A DNA stretch of 64,000 nt from Alteromonadaceae bacterium BrNp21-10 (GCA_030418115.1 JAUHQD010000012.1:62001-126000), one strand, 5' to 3'; numbered from the stretch's first letter, positions 28,333 through 37,920 are shown. A program made the numbers and translations. The notes: a model not told the origin generated them from the letters alone.

Positions 28333-28902
28333 TTAGATTTTGCCAACTAGGTCTAAAGAAGGTGCTAGGGTTTCTTCACCTGGCTGCCATGCTGCAGGGC
28401 ATACTTCGCCATCGTGAGAAGCAACATATTGCGCCGCTTGAATTTTACGAACCAGTTCTTTAGCGCTACGGCCAATACCTAGGTCATGAACTTCAGCTAC
28501 TTTGATTTCGCCTTCTGGATTAATAACGAAAGTACCGCGAAGTGCCAAACCATCTTCTTCAATCATCACACCGAAATTACGAGTGATAGTGCCCGTTGGG
28601 TCGCCGATCATTGGGAATTGGATTTTACCAATAGTATCTGAACCGTCGTGCCATGCTTTGTGAGTGAAGTGGGTGTCAGTAGATACGGAGTAAATTTCTA
28701 CGCCCATTTCTTGCAGCTGTGCATAATGATCCGCCATGTCGCCTAACTCAGTTGGGCAAACAAAGGTGAAATCAGCTGGGTAGAAAAATACCACTGACCA
28801 CTTACCTTTTAGGTCAGCATCAGATACATCAATGAATTCACCGTTATGAAAGGCAGTGGCTTTAAAAGGTAAAATTTCAGTATTAATAATAGTTTGTGAC
28901 AT
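28333..28902 (-). CDS. ahpC: Alkyl hydroperoxide reductase subunit C (peroxiredoxin)
   Basis: 189 residues. The peroxidatic Cys is C49 in [11 protein letters not shown], and the resolving Cys lies in GEVCPAAW near the C-terminus: a typical 2-Cys peroxiredoxin of the AhpC1 class. It reduces H2O2 and organic peroxides and is recycled by AhpF. ATG 28902 has AGGAA 9 nt upstream; the upstream extension is not family-like. A perfect OxyR-type half-operator lies 105 bp upstream, and oxyR is in the same window at 58967. Confidence 0.96.
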   Translation of the reverse strand: MSQTIINTEILPFKATAFHNGEFIDVSDADLKGKWSVVFFYPADFTFVCPTELGDMADHYAQLQEMGVEIYSVSTDTHFTHKAWHDGSDTIGKIQFPMIGDPTGTITRNFGVMIEEDGLALRGTFVINPEGEIKVAEVHDLGIGRSAKELVRKIQAAQYVASHDGEVCPAAWQPGEETLAPSLDLVGKI

Positions 28903-29006
28903 TTTCTGGTTTCCTATAGTGGTTGCTGTTATGTAACTTGTTTTCGACGGAGGAGATAATAGGAATTCTCGACCCAATTTTGAAATTGATTGTTTTTATA
29001 AAGTTA

Positions 29007-29021
29007 ATAGGTTTTATCTAT
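29007..29021. promoter_or_regulatory. OxyR-type half-operator upstream of ahpC
   Basis: ATAGGTTTTATCTAT matches every specified base of the OxyR half-site ATAGnTnnnAnCTAT. The second half-site of the full OxyR operator is not well preserved on either side. The position, 105 bp before the ahpC start codon, fits activation. It could also affect the divergent lipoprotein gene at 29153. Confidence 0.6.
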
Positions 29022-29152
29022 ACAAATAGAAATCCCCCTCCTATTCATAAATTCGCCACAAAACCATCTTATTTTTGTCATCCAAATTTCATATTTAACG
29101 TCTACCTTCGAACGCCGTACAACCTCAACTCTAAAAATAACTAGGAATAACC

Positions 29153-30940
29153 ATGCAAAATAAATTTGTTCGAGGACTGTTAGCCGCTTCAATATTAGCA
29201 ATGACAACAGCCTGTGTAGATGATGGTAATGACGGCGTTAACGGCAGCAATGGCGTAGACGGAACTAATGGTTCAGCCGGTGAACAAGGTACACCTGGCG
29301 CCGATGGTCAAAGCGCACCGCAATCACTGGCTATTTCTATGGTCGGTCGTTTTGTAACACCGGCAGAAGATAAAGAAGGTGCTGCGGAGATTGTGCAGTA
29401 TCACGTAGCCAGCCAGATGATTTACGCGATCAATAGCTCTGGTGCCCAAGCCACTATCGAAATAATCGATGCCAGCGATTTAGGTGCTGATGTTAGTGAC
29501 CCATTAACCGATGAAAGCTTAACTTCAACAACGTTTGTTTTACCAACCTCTGTAACGGCAGGCGCAAATACCTTAACCATTAGCGATGCTAACAGCATTG
29601 CCATCCACGGTGATTTATTAGCCGTAGCCATGGCCGCAGATGCCCATGCCGATAACGGTGCCATCTTGTTTTACGATATCAGCACTGGCACGCCAGCATT
29701 AGTTAAAGCCGTCGAAGCAGGTAATTTACCGGATATGGTGACCTTTACGCCCGATGGCAGCAAAGCTTTAGTAGCCAACGAAGGTGAGCCCAGTGGCGAT
29801 TATTTGGTGGACCCAGAAGGTTCGGTGAGCATTATTACTATCACCGATGGCATGCCTGCTGATACCGCTACGCAGGTTACATTCACTGCTTTTAACGGTA
29901 TGCAAGCTGAGCTAGAAGCAAAAAAAGTGCGTTTCTCCAATCCTGGTAACAGTACCGTTGCCCAAGATTTAGAGCCAGAATATATTGCCACGAGTAACAG
30001 CACTGCCTATGTTGCCATGCAAGAAAACAACGCCATGGCGAAAATTGATTTAACGGATAATAGCGTTGAAATTTTCGGCCTAGGTTATAAAGACTGGTCA
30101 ATTAACCGCATTGATGTGTCTAACAAAGATGGCGTTAACTTCAACACCTATGCTGGTTTATATGGCCTGTATATGCCCGATACGATCACCATGATGAATT
30201 GGAAAGGAGCAGATTTTATATTGACGGCCAATGAAGGCGACGCCCGTGAATATTTTTATGATTCTGGGGATGAAGCAACTTGTTTAGCCGCCGGTGGCGT
30301 TGAATATGATGAAGACGATGGTTGTTTATCCTTCATTGATGAAGCGCGAGTTAAAGATTTAGATTTAGACGCCAATAGCCCGCTAGCCATCAATTACGAT
30401 AAAGATGTATTAGGCCGACTTAAAGTAATACCTGCTATGGGTGACACCGATAATGACGGTGACCATGACGAGTTATATGCCTTTGGTGCTCGTTCATTCT
30501 CAATTTGGGATAGTAATGGTTTGCAGGTTTTTGATTCCGGTGACGACTTTGGCCGTATAACCGCAGCAGTACATGGCGAACAGTTTAATAACGATGAAGA
30601 TGCCAATGAAGGTGACGCCCGCTCGGACGATAAAGGCGGTGAGCCAGAAGCCCTGACCGTGGGTAAAATTGGCCAGCAAACTTATGCCTTTGTTGGTTTA
30701 GAGCGCATGAGTAGCATTTTTGTCTACGACGTGACTAATCCTTACGATGTGCGTTTTGTTGATTACTTCTACAATCGTGATTTAACCGATGGCTTAGAAG
30801 GCACAGAAATTAGTGGTGATTTAGCCCCAGAAGGCATGAAGTTTGTTGCCGCCGAAGACAGCCCCACCGGCGAAGCGTTACTGATTACAGGTAACGAAAT
30901 CAGTGGTTCGGTAGCGGTATGGCAAATTAAACAACAGTAA
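29153..30940 (+). CDS. Choice-of-anchor I-type lipoprotein with collagen-like repeats
   Basis: 595 residues. The signal peptide ends at a lipobox (ILAMTTAC, lipidated Cys at 21), followed by about ten collagen-like xGx triplets (residues 23-52: DGNDGVNGSNGVDG...) acting as a stalk. The rest is a beta-propeller-like domain with IAIHGDLLAVAM, MVTFTPDGSKALVANEGEPS, NEGDAREYFYD, ELYAFGARSFSIWD and GGEPEALTVGKIG, as in choice-of-anchor I proteins often fused to surface phosphatases/nucleotidases. Probably surface-exposed; no enzyme activity can be claimed. AGGAAT precedes the ATG. A weak Pho-box-like pair lies about 60 bp upstream. Confidence 0.8.
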   Translation: MQNKFVRGLLAASILAMTTACVDDGNDGVNGSNGVDGTNGSAGEQGTPGADGQSAPQSLAISMVGRFVTPAEDKEGAAEIVQYHVASQMIYAINSSGAQATIEIIDASDLGADVSDPLTDESLTSTTFVLPTSVTAGANTLTISDANSIAIHGDLLAVAMAADAHADNGAILFYDISTGTPALVKAVEAGNLPDMVTFTPDGSKALVANEGEPSGDYLVDPEGSVSIITITDGMPADTATQVTFTAFNGMQAELEAKKVRFSNPGNSTVAQDLEPEYIATSNSTAYVAMQENNAMAKIDLTDNSVEIFGLGYKDWSINRIDVSNKDGVNFNTYAGLYGLYMPDTITMMNWKGADFILTANEGDAREYFYDSGDEATCLAAGGVEYDEDDGCLSFIDEARVKDLDLDANSPLAINYDKDVLGRLKVIPAMGDTDNDGDHDELYAFGARSFSIWDSNGLQVFDSGDDFGRITAAVHGEQFNNDEDANEGDARSDDKGGEPEALTVGKIGQQTYAFVGLERMSSIFVYDVTNPYDVRFVDYFYNRDLTDGLEGTEISGDLAPEGMKFVAAEDSPTGEALLITGNEISGSVAVWQIKQQ

Positions 30941-30972
30941 TTTTCAATAAAACTACAACCTCATAAGAAATG

Positions 30973-31004
30973 AAAAAGGGTGATCTAAATGGATCACCCT
31001 TTTT
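30973..31004. terminator. Bidirectional terminator
   Basis: Arms GGGTGATC / GATCACCC flanked by AAAAA and TTTTT, with a six-base loop. It ends the lipoprotein gene and the convergent STAS-like gene. Confidence 0.9.
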
Positions 31005-31005
31005 G

Positions 31006-31368
31006 TTAGGGCTGTTGCTTAAGCCATAATAAAGCCTCTGACTTATCTCTAAATACCTTACCTATTGCCGGTAGAAATTTCTCCGCCACCATTTTTTGTA
31101 ATTCATTGTTCACCACGATGGCAATAGCAATACAGCCTCGAGTGAGTAAGACACACCAATTTTGACCTACTTCCTCTAATCCATCTGGCGGCCCTAGGGC
31201 TTCATCATCCCAACATTCAATCACTTTGAACTGCCGCACAGGACTATGGGAAATCACAATTTGATAATTAACCACCGCTTCATGGATTTGGGCTGCATTA
31301 AAGGGCCCTATCGCCTCGACATACAAAATGTCGTCATTCCAATTAAAAATCACTTTGCCCGTTTTCAT
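31006..31368 (-). CDS. Small STAS/SpoIIAA-like protein
   Basis: 120 residues, cytoplasmic. The pattern VIFNWNDDILYVEAIGPFNAAQIHEAV, then FKVIECWDDEALGPPDGLEEV..W, and a C-terminal FRDKSEALLWLKQQ resembles SpoIIAA-like/STAS single-domain proteins. The same layout recurs in the gene at 34679-35098, so the two look like paralogues. ATG 31368 has TAGG about 7 nt upstream; the ATG at 31386 has none. Function unknown. Confidence 0.6.
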   Translation of the reverse strand: MKTGKVIFNWNDDILYVEAIGPFNAAQIHEAVVNYQIVISHSPVRQFKVIECWDDEALGPPDGLEEVGQNWCVLLTRGCIAIAIVVNNELQKMVAEKFLPAIGKVFRDKSEALLWLKQQP

Positions 31369-31599
31369 ACTGTGCCTACCTAACATCTGTTGATGAACAC
31401 TAATGATATATACACTAGTCGAACTTAAAAAAATGACCGCATATTAACCCCTACTTCAATATTGCCATTTCCTCTGCGCTACTAGCTGTTGCACTTTTCA
31501 TATTGAATTGGGGATATATTATTACTAATGAGTGTTGCGTATTACGCCACTAAACCATTAAATAGCCGACAATTAATCTATTTACGGTAAAGGAGTGGC

Positions 31600-33078
31600 A
31601 TGACTCAGGTTCAGCTGCAAAATGTCAGTGCGTTATTCAATCAACATTTCTGGCTACATGACATCAACTGGCAAATTCAAGCCGGTCAACACTGGGCCAT
31701 TGTCGGTGCCAATGGTGCTGGTAAGTCGGCATTAGCCAGCCTGTTGATGACCGATTTAAGCCAATACAATATTGAGTTACAAGCTGGCGATATCCAAAAT
31801 GCAATAGCCTCCAGCCGTCTTGTCTCCAGTGATGCACTGCAAGCATTAATGGCCCTAGAACGCCAGAAAGATGCCGCGGATATTCTCGATGTTATCCCCG
31901 TCCCCACCACCGCCCGCGAAATGTTATTAATCGATGATAATGGTGACACCATCGAGGCAGCACTTGATCAGCCTTACCTCGATGAACTCATTCAGTTGCT
32001 TAATTTTGAACAACTAATAGACCGTGCCTTTATTGAATTATCCACCGGCGAAACCGTTAAGTTATTGTTGATCCGTGCACTATTATTTCGCCCTAGTTTA
32101 TTAATATTAGATGAGCCTTTCGATGGTTTAGATAGCGCTAGCAGCGGCAAGTTAAGGGACTTCCTTGGGCAACTGAGCCAACAGACCACGGTTATCATGG
32201 TACTGAACCGCTTTGATGAAATACCAGAATTCATCAGTCACTTTGCCTATTTACAACAGGGGCAACTGACGCTGCAAGTAGCGCGTAACGACGTCAGCCA
32301 ATTTGAACAATTGTACAAACTACTGCATTTACAATCAGCTGACCTCAGCTTACCGCCGCCGGAACAGAACAATAGTTCGCGACAACCACCCACGCTGGAT
32401 CCCTCACAACCGTTGGTGCATTTGCGCAATGTCGCGGTGCGTTATGGCGACAATTGCGTGTTTGAAAATCTGAACTGGCAAATCAATGCTGGTGAGCATT
32501 GGCAGCTGAGTGGCCCTAACGGTAGTGGCAAAACCTGTTTACTCAATTTGATCACGGGCGATCATCCCCAGTGTTATAGCAATGATATTTTTGTCTTCGG
32601 TTTTCAGCGGGGCAGTGGCGAGAGTATCTGGCAAATAAAACAATATATTGGTTTTATTTCCAATACCCTGCATTTGCAATATCGAGTTAATTGCACATTA
32701 CGACAAACCATAATTTCCGGATTTTACGACAGTATTGGTTTGTATGATTCACCCAGCAAAGAGCAAGTTGCCATCGCCGATAAATGGTTAGCCTTACTAG
32801 GCTTAGGTCAGTTGGCCAACCAACGATTTCAGCAACTGTCATTTGGTGATCAACGCTTAATTTTAATTGCCAGAGCAATGGTGAAGCACCCTACTCTGTT
32901 AATCATGGATGAGCCTTGCTTAGGCCTTGATGATATTAACCGCCAGCGTGTATTGGCCTTATTGGATCACATCTGCACCGCTGAAAACACCACTGTGCTC
33001 TACGTTAACCATCACGCTGAAGATAAAATCAGCGCTATCAACAAGCATCTGGATATGCTGGATTACCGGCCGTTATAA
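31600..33078 (+). CDS. modF: ModF-like tandem ABC ATPase
   Basis: 492 residues with two ABC ATPase domains, close in length to E. coli ModF (490). Domain 1 has Walker A GANGAGKSA and Walker B LLILDEPFDGLD but a degenerate signature (ELSTGETVK). Domain 2 has GPNGSGKTC, signature QLSFGDQRL and Walker B LLIMDEPCLGLDD, followed by NHHAED. ModF is linked to molybdate transport in E. coli, but its role is unclear. No modABC genes are present here. AAAGGAG precedes the ATG. Confidence 0.8.
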   Translation: MTQVQLQNVSALFNQHFWLHDINWQIQAGQHWAIVGANGAGKSALASLLMTDLSQYNIELQAGDIQNAIASSRLVSSDALQALMALERQKDAADILDVIPVPTTAREMLLIDDNGDTIEAALDQPYLDELIQLLNFEQLIDRAFIELSTGETVKLLLIRALLFRPSLLILDEPFDGLDSASSGKLRDFLGQLSQQTTVIMVLNRFDEIPEFISHFAYLQQGQLTLQVARNDVSQFEQLYKLLHLQSADLSLPPPEQNNSSRQPPTLDPSQPLVHLRNVAVRYGDNCVFENLNWQINAGEHWQLSGPNGSGKTCLLNLITGDHPQCYSNDIFVFGFQRGSGESIWQIKQYIGFISNTLHLQYRVNCTLRQTIISGFYDSIGLYDSPSKEQVAIADKWLALLGLGQLANQRFQQLSFGDQRLILIARAMVKHPTLLIMDEPCLGLDDINRQRVLALLDHICTAENTTVLYVNHHAEDKISAINKHLDMLDYRPL

Positions 33079-33100
33079 GCCGGCGCATAGCCAATTTAAT

Positions 33101-33127
33101 AATCTAGAGGCTCAATGCCTCTAGATT
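33101..33127. terminator. Perfect hairpin after modF
   Basis: Eleven-base perfect arms AATCTAGAGGC / GCCTCTAGATT with a five-base loop, lying between the convergent modF and DUF3224 stops. T-runs are short on both sides, so termination is likely rather than certain. Confidence 0.6.
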
Positions 33128-33144
33128 AGAGCTGCACGTTATTG

Positions 33145-33546
33145 TTAAGTGTTTAGTTGATAATCCAGTTGGTAATCTGCGCTACAACCGTGCCCAGCAC
33201 GATAATGCCCACTACCGACAATACCTTTCAGTGCGCCCGTCCCTGAACCTTCGACAATCTGCCACTGAGAAGTGGCGATACCGTCTTTAAATTCCCCTTG
33301 TTCCAGAATCACAAACTCTCCTTGTTGGCCGTTAAGTTCACCACTAAAATGTTGAGTACCGTTAAAGTAGGCGGTGTCGTCATTGACGTAGGCCATTAAA
33401 TAGCGAGTTTCTGAATGACCAACTAGGTCACCAACAAATTCCATTTTTATCTCCGCCATGTTAGCTTTTTGTGGTGGAGTTAACGCTTTAAAAGGTGCCT
33501 CACTCCACTGTGTTATTGTATATTGGCCTGTCGCTGTTTTTGTCAT
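33145..33546 (-). CDS. DUF3224 family protein
   Basis: 133 residues from ATG 33546 (AGAGAG 6 nt upstream). It has the DUF3224 pattern of an eight-stranded allene-oxide-cyclase-like barrel: GQYTITQWSEAPF, MEFVGDLVGHSETRYLMAYV, HFSGELNGQQGEFVILEQG and ALKGIVGSGHY. Function is unknown; relatives often sit beside regulators. Divergent from the AraC-type gene, which may control it. Confidence 0.8.
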   Translation of the reverse strand: MTKTATGQYTITQWSEAPFKALTPPQKANMAEIKMEFVGDLVGHSETRYLMAYVNDDTAYFNGTQHFSGELNGQQGEFVILEQGEFKDGIATSQWQIVEGSGTGALKGIVGSGHYRAGHGCSADYQLDYQLNT

Positions 33547-33641
33547 GGGATTCTCTCTAGGTAGTTGGGAAAACCACAGACTATCTGTAGAAATAGGATA
33601 CAACTTGTAAATTTGCGACAATCTATATGAGGAGTTTGCCA

Positions 33642-34433
33642 TTGGCTGAAAAACTTAAGCCCGCCAAAGGGTTAATTCAGCAGCACGTCAGCCTCCAGCA
33701 TTTCGAGTTAAACCATTATTTACCGGCAACGGATTTAGCCGATTTTATCGAGCACTACTGGGTGGTTAGCTGGGATCTCGTTGATAAACCCGCACACACT
33801 CAACAAAACCTACCCCATCCCAGCCAACACATTGTGATTGATCCACAGGGCCAAACCGGGATCACTGGCATTAAATCAGGCGCATTTTCTTATACGCTAA
33901 AAGGCCAAGGGCAAGTCTTCGGCGTTAAATTCTGGCCAGGGGCTTTTCATTGTATTTATGGTCGCAGTGTTGATGAATTACATAATCAATGTATTCCGGT
34001 TAACCCACTACTTAAGGCTGAAAATCATCAATTGCAGCAGGCATTAATCAAAGCTGACAACATAAGCCACATGATCGATTATATGCAGCAGTTGTTACGT
34101 CACACTAACCCGCAATTAGATGAAAAAGCCAAGCTCAGTCGACAAATAGTCGCCTATATTGAAGCCAATAAAATGATGTTAACGGTGACAGAATTATGCG
34201 AAAAATTTAGCATTGAGCAACGCAGCTTACAGCGCTTATTCAAAAGCTACATCGGCGTATCACCTAAGTGGGTCATTGATCGTTACCGTATAATGGATGC
34301 GCTGACGAATTTAAATAACGGCAGTAACATCAACATGACCGAACTCGCCCATGACTTAGGTTACTTCGACCAAGCGCATTTTAATCACACTTTCAAAGCC
34401 CTTACCGGACTATCTCCCGGAAAAGCTAAATAA
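33642..34433 (+). CDS. AraC-family transcriptional regulator
   Basis: About 263 residues. The C-terminal AraC DNA-binding domain holds two helix-turn-helix units: MLTVTELCEKFSIEQRSLQRLFKSY and NMTELAHDLGYFDQAHFNHTFK, ending LTGLSPGKAK. The N-terminal domain (YLPATDLADFIEHYWVV, PSQHIVI, VFGVKFWPGAFH) is the DUF6597-type cupin-like sensor found in many such regulators. A GAGGAG lies 7 nt before TTG 33642; ATG 33627 in frame has no ribosome binding site. Probably controls the divergent DUF3224 gene. Confidence 0.88.
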   Translation: MAEKLKPAKGLIQQHVSLQHFELNHYLPATDLADFIEHYWVVSWDLVDKPAHTQQNLPHPSQHIVIDPQGQTGITGIKSGAFSYTLKGQGQVFGVKFWPGAFHCIYGRSVDELHNQCIPVNPLLKAENHQLQQALIKADNISHMIDYMQQLLRHTNPQLDEKAKLSRQIVAYIEANKMMLTVTELCEKFSIEQRSLQRLFKSYIGVSPKWVIDRYRIMDALTNLNNGSNINMTELAHDLGYFDQAHFNHTFKALTGLSPGKAK

Positions 34434-34444
34434 CCTGAATTCAA

Positions 34445-34475
34445 GAAACGATTCAACGACCGTTTCGCTTTTTTT
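34445..34475 (+). terminator. Terminator of the AraC-type gene
   Basis: GAAACG / CGTTTC arms with a ten-base loop, then GCTTTTTTT, 12 bp after the stop. Confidence 0.75.
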
Positions 34476-34678
34476 CAAAAAACCTGCCCCTAATTGAAGT
34501 CGATTCATTATCGTTCCCATGAAAAAAGGCATTGATTACAAATGTATAAATAAATCAACAGTTGCATACTGTGCTTAGATTTTGGTATAGATTACCAGTG
34601 CATTAGCAAGACTAACAATATAGGTACTAGTTTAAGAGCAACGATATAACTCATATTGTTAAATTCAGGGAGATACAA

Positions 34679-35098
34679 ATGGTGGCAACACAACAAAGCA
34701 ATGGCGTTTACCAATTAGAGTTAGTTGGCAATGTACTGTGCGTGCGCCTGAATAATGTATGGTCAAAAGGTACCGTCAAAAAAGTACTGGAAGAAACTCA
34801 GGAACTTGTCGATGGCATCAAACATCAGCCATGGGCTGCATTGGTGGATATTCGTAATTGGATCATGCCAACCTTTGAAGCCTTTGATGGTTTTCAACTG
34901 ATCTATGACTGGTGCGCCGCCAATAATCAAACCCACGAAGTCACCCTATGTCGGTTTGAAATGCAGAAAAATATTATAGAAAACGTGTCCAATTATGATA
35001 TTGAACACCAGTATTACACCCAAAGTCCTGAAGAAGCAGAGCAGTGGCTATTGAATAAAGGCTTTAACTTTTCGCTGGCTAAGTGGCAACAACAATAA
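34679..35098 (+). CDS. Small STAS/SpoIIAA-like protein, paralogue
   Basis: 139 residues. It shares the layout of the gene at 31006-31368: an N-terminal strand pair (YQLELVGNVLCVRLNNVW), AALVDIRNWIMPTFEAFDGFQ, and a C-terminal SPEEAEQWLLNKGF. No catalytic motif is visible. GGGAG lies 7 nt before the ATG. Its stop converges on fdx with 42 bp between. Function unknown. Confidence 0.6.
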   Translation: MVATQQSNGVYQLELVGNVLCVRLNNVWSKGTVKKVLEETQELVDGIKHQPWAALVDIRNWIMPTFEAFDGFQLIYDWCAANNQTHEVTLCRFEMQKNIIENVSNYDIEHQYYTQSPEEAEQWLLNKGFNFSLAKWQQQ

Positions 35099-35140
35099 CG
35101 GTTGTTGCCTGAGGAAATAGCAAATAGGGTAAACGAATAC

Positions 35141-35479
35141 TTAGTGTGCTTCACTCACCTGATTAACAGTGTACTTGGGGATTTCTACCGTTAAGTCTTC
35201 ATCTTTAATTATCGCCTGACAACCTAGACGCGATTCTGGCTCTAAGCCCCAAGCTTTATCTAGCATGTCGTCTTCTAGTTCATCACTTTCAGCTAACGAG
35301 TCAAACCCTTCACGCACAACCACATGGCAAGTGGTACAAGCGCAAGATTTTTCACAGGCGTGCTCAATGTCGATACCATTTTTTAAGGCAACATCTAGCA
35401 CTGTGGAGCCTTTTTCGGCTTCTAATACCGCACCATCTGGACATAATTCAGGGTGAGGTAAGAATATAATTTGTGGCAT
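35141..35479 (-). CDS. fdx: ISC-type [2Fe-2S] ferredoxin
   Basis: 112 residues. The cluster ligands are in HACEKSCACTTCHVVV (C-x5-C-x2-C) with the fourth Cys in SRLGCQAII. It supplies electrons for Fe-S cluster assembly on IscU. Last gene of the isc operon, 12 bp after hscA. IscX, which follows fdx in E. coli, is not present here. Confidence 0.95.
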   Translation of the reverse strand: MPQIIFLPHPELCPDGAVLEAEKGSTVLDVALKNGIDIEHACEKSCACTTCHVVVREGFDSLAESDELEDDMLDKAWGLEPESRLGCQAIIKDEDLTVEIPKYTVNQVSEAH

Positions 35480-35491
35480 TTTTTATTCCTA

Positions 35492-37354
35492 TTAAATATC
35501 TTTAACTTGTTGCCCGGTTAACGCGGCACGAATCGATTGATTCATTCGGCGCTGGGCAAATTCTTGGCTTTGCTGATCAACATCTTCGATGGCACTTTTA
35601 ATTCCATCGATATCACCGTTTTCAGCGGCGACAAGCATGGCTTGGATAGCATTATCCACCGCTGCACGTTCACTGTCATCGAGTAAATGCGCATCTGCCG
35701 CTAGTGCAGCTTGTAAGGCTTCATTCACTCGTTGTACTTCAACTTGTTGCTCTTTTAGCATACGCGCCTGCATATCTTCACTGGCGTTTTGCATGGAGGC
35801 CTTAAGCATATTCGCGACTTGATCATCGCTTAGCCCATAAGAGGGTTTTACTTCAACACGGGCCTGCACACCACTGGATTTTTCCATGGCGGTTACACTT
35901 AACAAACCATCGGCATCCACTTGGAATGTCACCCGAATATGCGCTGCACCGGCAGCCATGGGTGGAATACCGCGTAATTCAAATTTGGCCAGTGATCGAC
36001 AATCGGAGACTAATTCACGCTCGCCTTGCAAGACGTGGATCATCATCGCCGTTTGGCCGTCTTTAAAGGTGGTAAATTCTTGTGCTTTGGCTACCGGAAT
36101 AGTGGTATTTCTAGGAATGACTTTTTCTACCAACTCGCCCATGGTTTCAATACCTAAAGACAACGGTAGTACATCCAGCAACAACATTTCACCGTCGGGC
36201 TTATTACCAACCAAAATATCCGCTTGAATGGCGGCACCAATGGCCACGACTTTATCAGGGTCGATAGAGGTTAATGGCGTTTGTCCGAAAAACTCACCTA
36301 CCTGAGTGCGCACGGCTGGCACGCGGGTGGAACCGCCAACCATTACCACTTTTAATACTTCTGTTTTATCCAGTTCCGCGTCTTTAAGGGCACGGCGACA
36401 AGCGCGTAAAGTTTGTTTAATTAACCCACCAATCAAGCCATCGAATTCTTCGCGACTAACTTGGCAAGATTGAGTTTGTTGCTGATCGTCTTTAATGACA
36501 ACATCGGTAACGGCATTATCCGTTAATAACTCTTTGGCCTTTTTCGCTTGATTGAGTAAATCACGATGTAAGCGTGGAGATAACACATCGGTTAAACCGA
36601 CTTTTCCACGAATATGTTCGACTAGTAGGTGATCAAAATCATCACCACCCAGAGCCGAATCACCACCTGTAGCCAACACTTCAAATACCCCTTTGCTCAA
36701 ACGCAAAATAGAAATATCAAAAGTACCACCGCCTAAATCATAAACCGCAATCACGCCCTCTTGAGCACTTTCAAGGCCATAAGCAATGGCCGCGGCAGTT
36801 GGCTCATTAAGTAAACGCAGTACATTTAAACCAGCTAACTTAGCGGCATCTTTGGTATCTTGGCGCTGAGCATCATCAAAATAAGCGGGCACCGTCACCA
36901 CTGCACCGGTGAGTTCATCACCTAATACAGTTTCAGCGCGTTGTTTAAGAGCAGTTAAAATATCTGCTGACACTTGAATAGCATTAATCGCACCCGCTGC
37001 GGTTTGAATCGACGCGACATTTTGATTGGCAATAAACTGGTAAGGTAAATCGGGATAGCGCGCCTGAATATCAGTAGCACTGCGGCCCATAAAACGCTTA
37101 ACCGAGGATAAGGTATTGGCAGGATCTGCGCTGGCCTGTTCAACGGCAGCGCGGCCAATGACTTTGTCATTCGCCAAATAATGCACCACCGAAGGCAACA
37201 AATGCTCACCTTGCTCATTGGCAAGGGTTAGCGCTTCACCGCTACGCACCGTCGCCACGAGTGAATTGGTGGTACCTAAATCGATACCCACTGCGAATTT
37301 ACGTTGATGGGGAACGGTACTTTGACCGGGTTCTGCTATTTGCAATAAAGCCAT
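35492..37354 (-). CDS. hscA: Fe-S assembly Hsp70 chaperone HscA
   Basis: 620 residues, DnaK-type. The ATPase domain has [24 protein letters not shown] and [12 protein letters not shown]; the substrate domain begins near residue 390 ([16 protein letters not shown]). It binds the LPPVK peptide of IscU (present in the IscU encoded here) and, with HscB, drives cluster transfer. It lies 3 bp after hscB. Confidence 0.96.
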   Translation of the reverse strand: MALLQIAEPGQSTVPHQRKFAVGIDLGTTNSLVATVRSGEALTLANEQGEHLLPSVVHYLANDKVIGRAAVEQASADPANTLSSVKRFMGRSATDIQARYPDLPYQFIANQNVASIQTAAGAINAIQVSADILTALKQRAETVLGDELTGAVVTVPAYFDDAQRQDTKDAAKLAGLNVLRLLNEPTAAAIAYGLESAQEGVIAVYDLGGGTFDISILRLSKGVFEVLATGGDSALGGDDFDHLLVEHIRGKVGLTDVLSPRLHRDLLNQAKKAKELLTDNAVTDVVIKDDQQQTQSCQVSREEFDGLIGGLIKQTLRACRRALKDAELDKTEVLKVVMVGGSTRVPAVRTQVGEFFGQTPLTSIDPDKVVAIGAAIQADILVGNKPDGEMLLLDVLPLSLGIETMGELVEKVIPRNTTIPVAKAQEFTTFKDGQTAMMIHVLQGERELVSDCRSLAKFELRGIPPMAAGAAHIRVTFQVDADGLLSVTAMEKSSGVQARVEVKPSYGLSDDQVANMLKASMQNASEDMQARMLKEQQVEVQRVNEALQAALAADAHLLDDSERAAVDNAIQAMLVAAENGDIDGIKSAIEDVDQQSQEFAQRRMNQSIRAALTGQQVKDI

Positions 37355-37357
37355 GAT

Positions 37358-37882
37358 TTAATCGTTACTCAGTTTTTCTTCAAGATGGGCGATTTCATCG
37401 CGCAACTTATATAAAAATTTCAATTTGCGTACTTCATCGGCTGCACTGTGATGGGACTGCGAACAATCTGTTGCTAGCCAGTCCTTGACTCGCTGTAAAT
37501 GCAAACGGATTTGCGTTTGCATTTCCTCGTCTAAGGATTCCAGTGCGTCAATATCTTGTGCATGTTTAATATCTTCAAGCTGCTCACGCCATTCCATCTG
37601 TTGCATTAAAAACAGATTGTCCTGCATGGTGGTTTTTTCGTGATTGAGATCAATCCCTTTAAGGGATAGCAGGTATTCTGCACGGGGCAACGGCGATTTA
37701 AGCGTGCTATACGCATCATTCAGTTGGGCGCTTTGCTGAACGGCAATAAGCTTTTGTTTGTCACTGGCGGTGGCAAATCGATCAGGATGGCTGACCTTTT
37801 GCAATTTTTGATAGTCCGCTGACAATTGCGCTAAATCGAGATCAAAACCAACATCGATATTGAACAATTCAAAGTAATTCAT
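37358..37882 (-). CDS. hscB: Fe-S assembly J-domain co-chaperone HscB
   Basis: 174 residues. The N-terminal J domain begins MNYFELFNIDVGFDLD and has the HPD motif in KVSHPDRFAT; the C-terminal three-helix bundle binds IscU. It stimulates HscA ATPase activity. ATG 37882 is preferred to GTG 37885, as AGG lies 5-7 nt upstream. The 99-bp gap to iscA contains a terminator-like hairpin, so hscBA-fdx may be expressed below iscRSUA or from its own promoter. Confidence 0.95.
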   Translation of the reverse strand: MNYFELFNIDVGFDLDLAQLSADYQKLQKVSHPDRFATASDKQKLIAVQQSAQLNDAYSTLKSPLPRAEYLLSLKGIDLNHEKTTMQDNLFLMQQMEWREQLEDIKHAQDIDALESLDEEMQTQIRLHLQRVKDWLATDCSQSHHSAADEVRKLKFLYKLRDEIAHLEEKLSND

Positions 37883-37920
37883 CACTGCCTATTGAATTTA
37901 TAGCTACTTAAATACGACAA

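Noticed and set aside
33066-33083. CCGGC / GCCGG hairpin at the modF stop
   Set aside because: Five-base arms overlapping the stop codon with no T-run; the longer hairpin at 33101-33127 is the better candidate.
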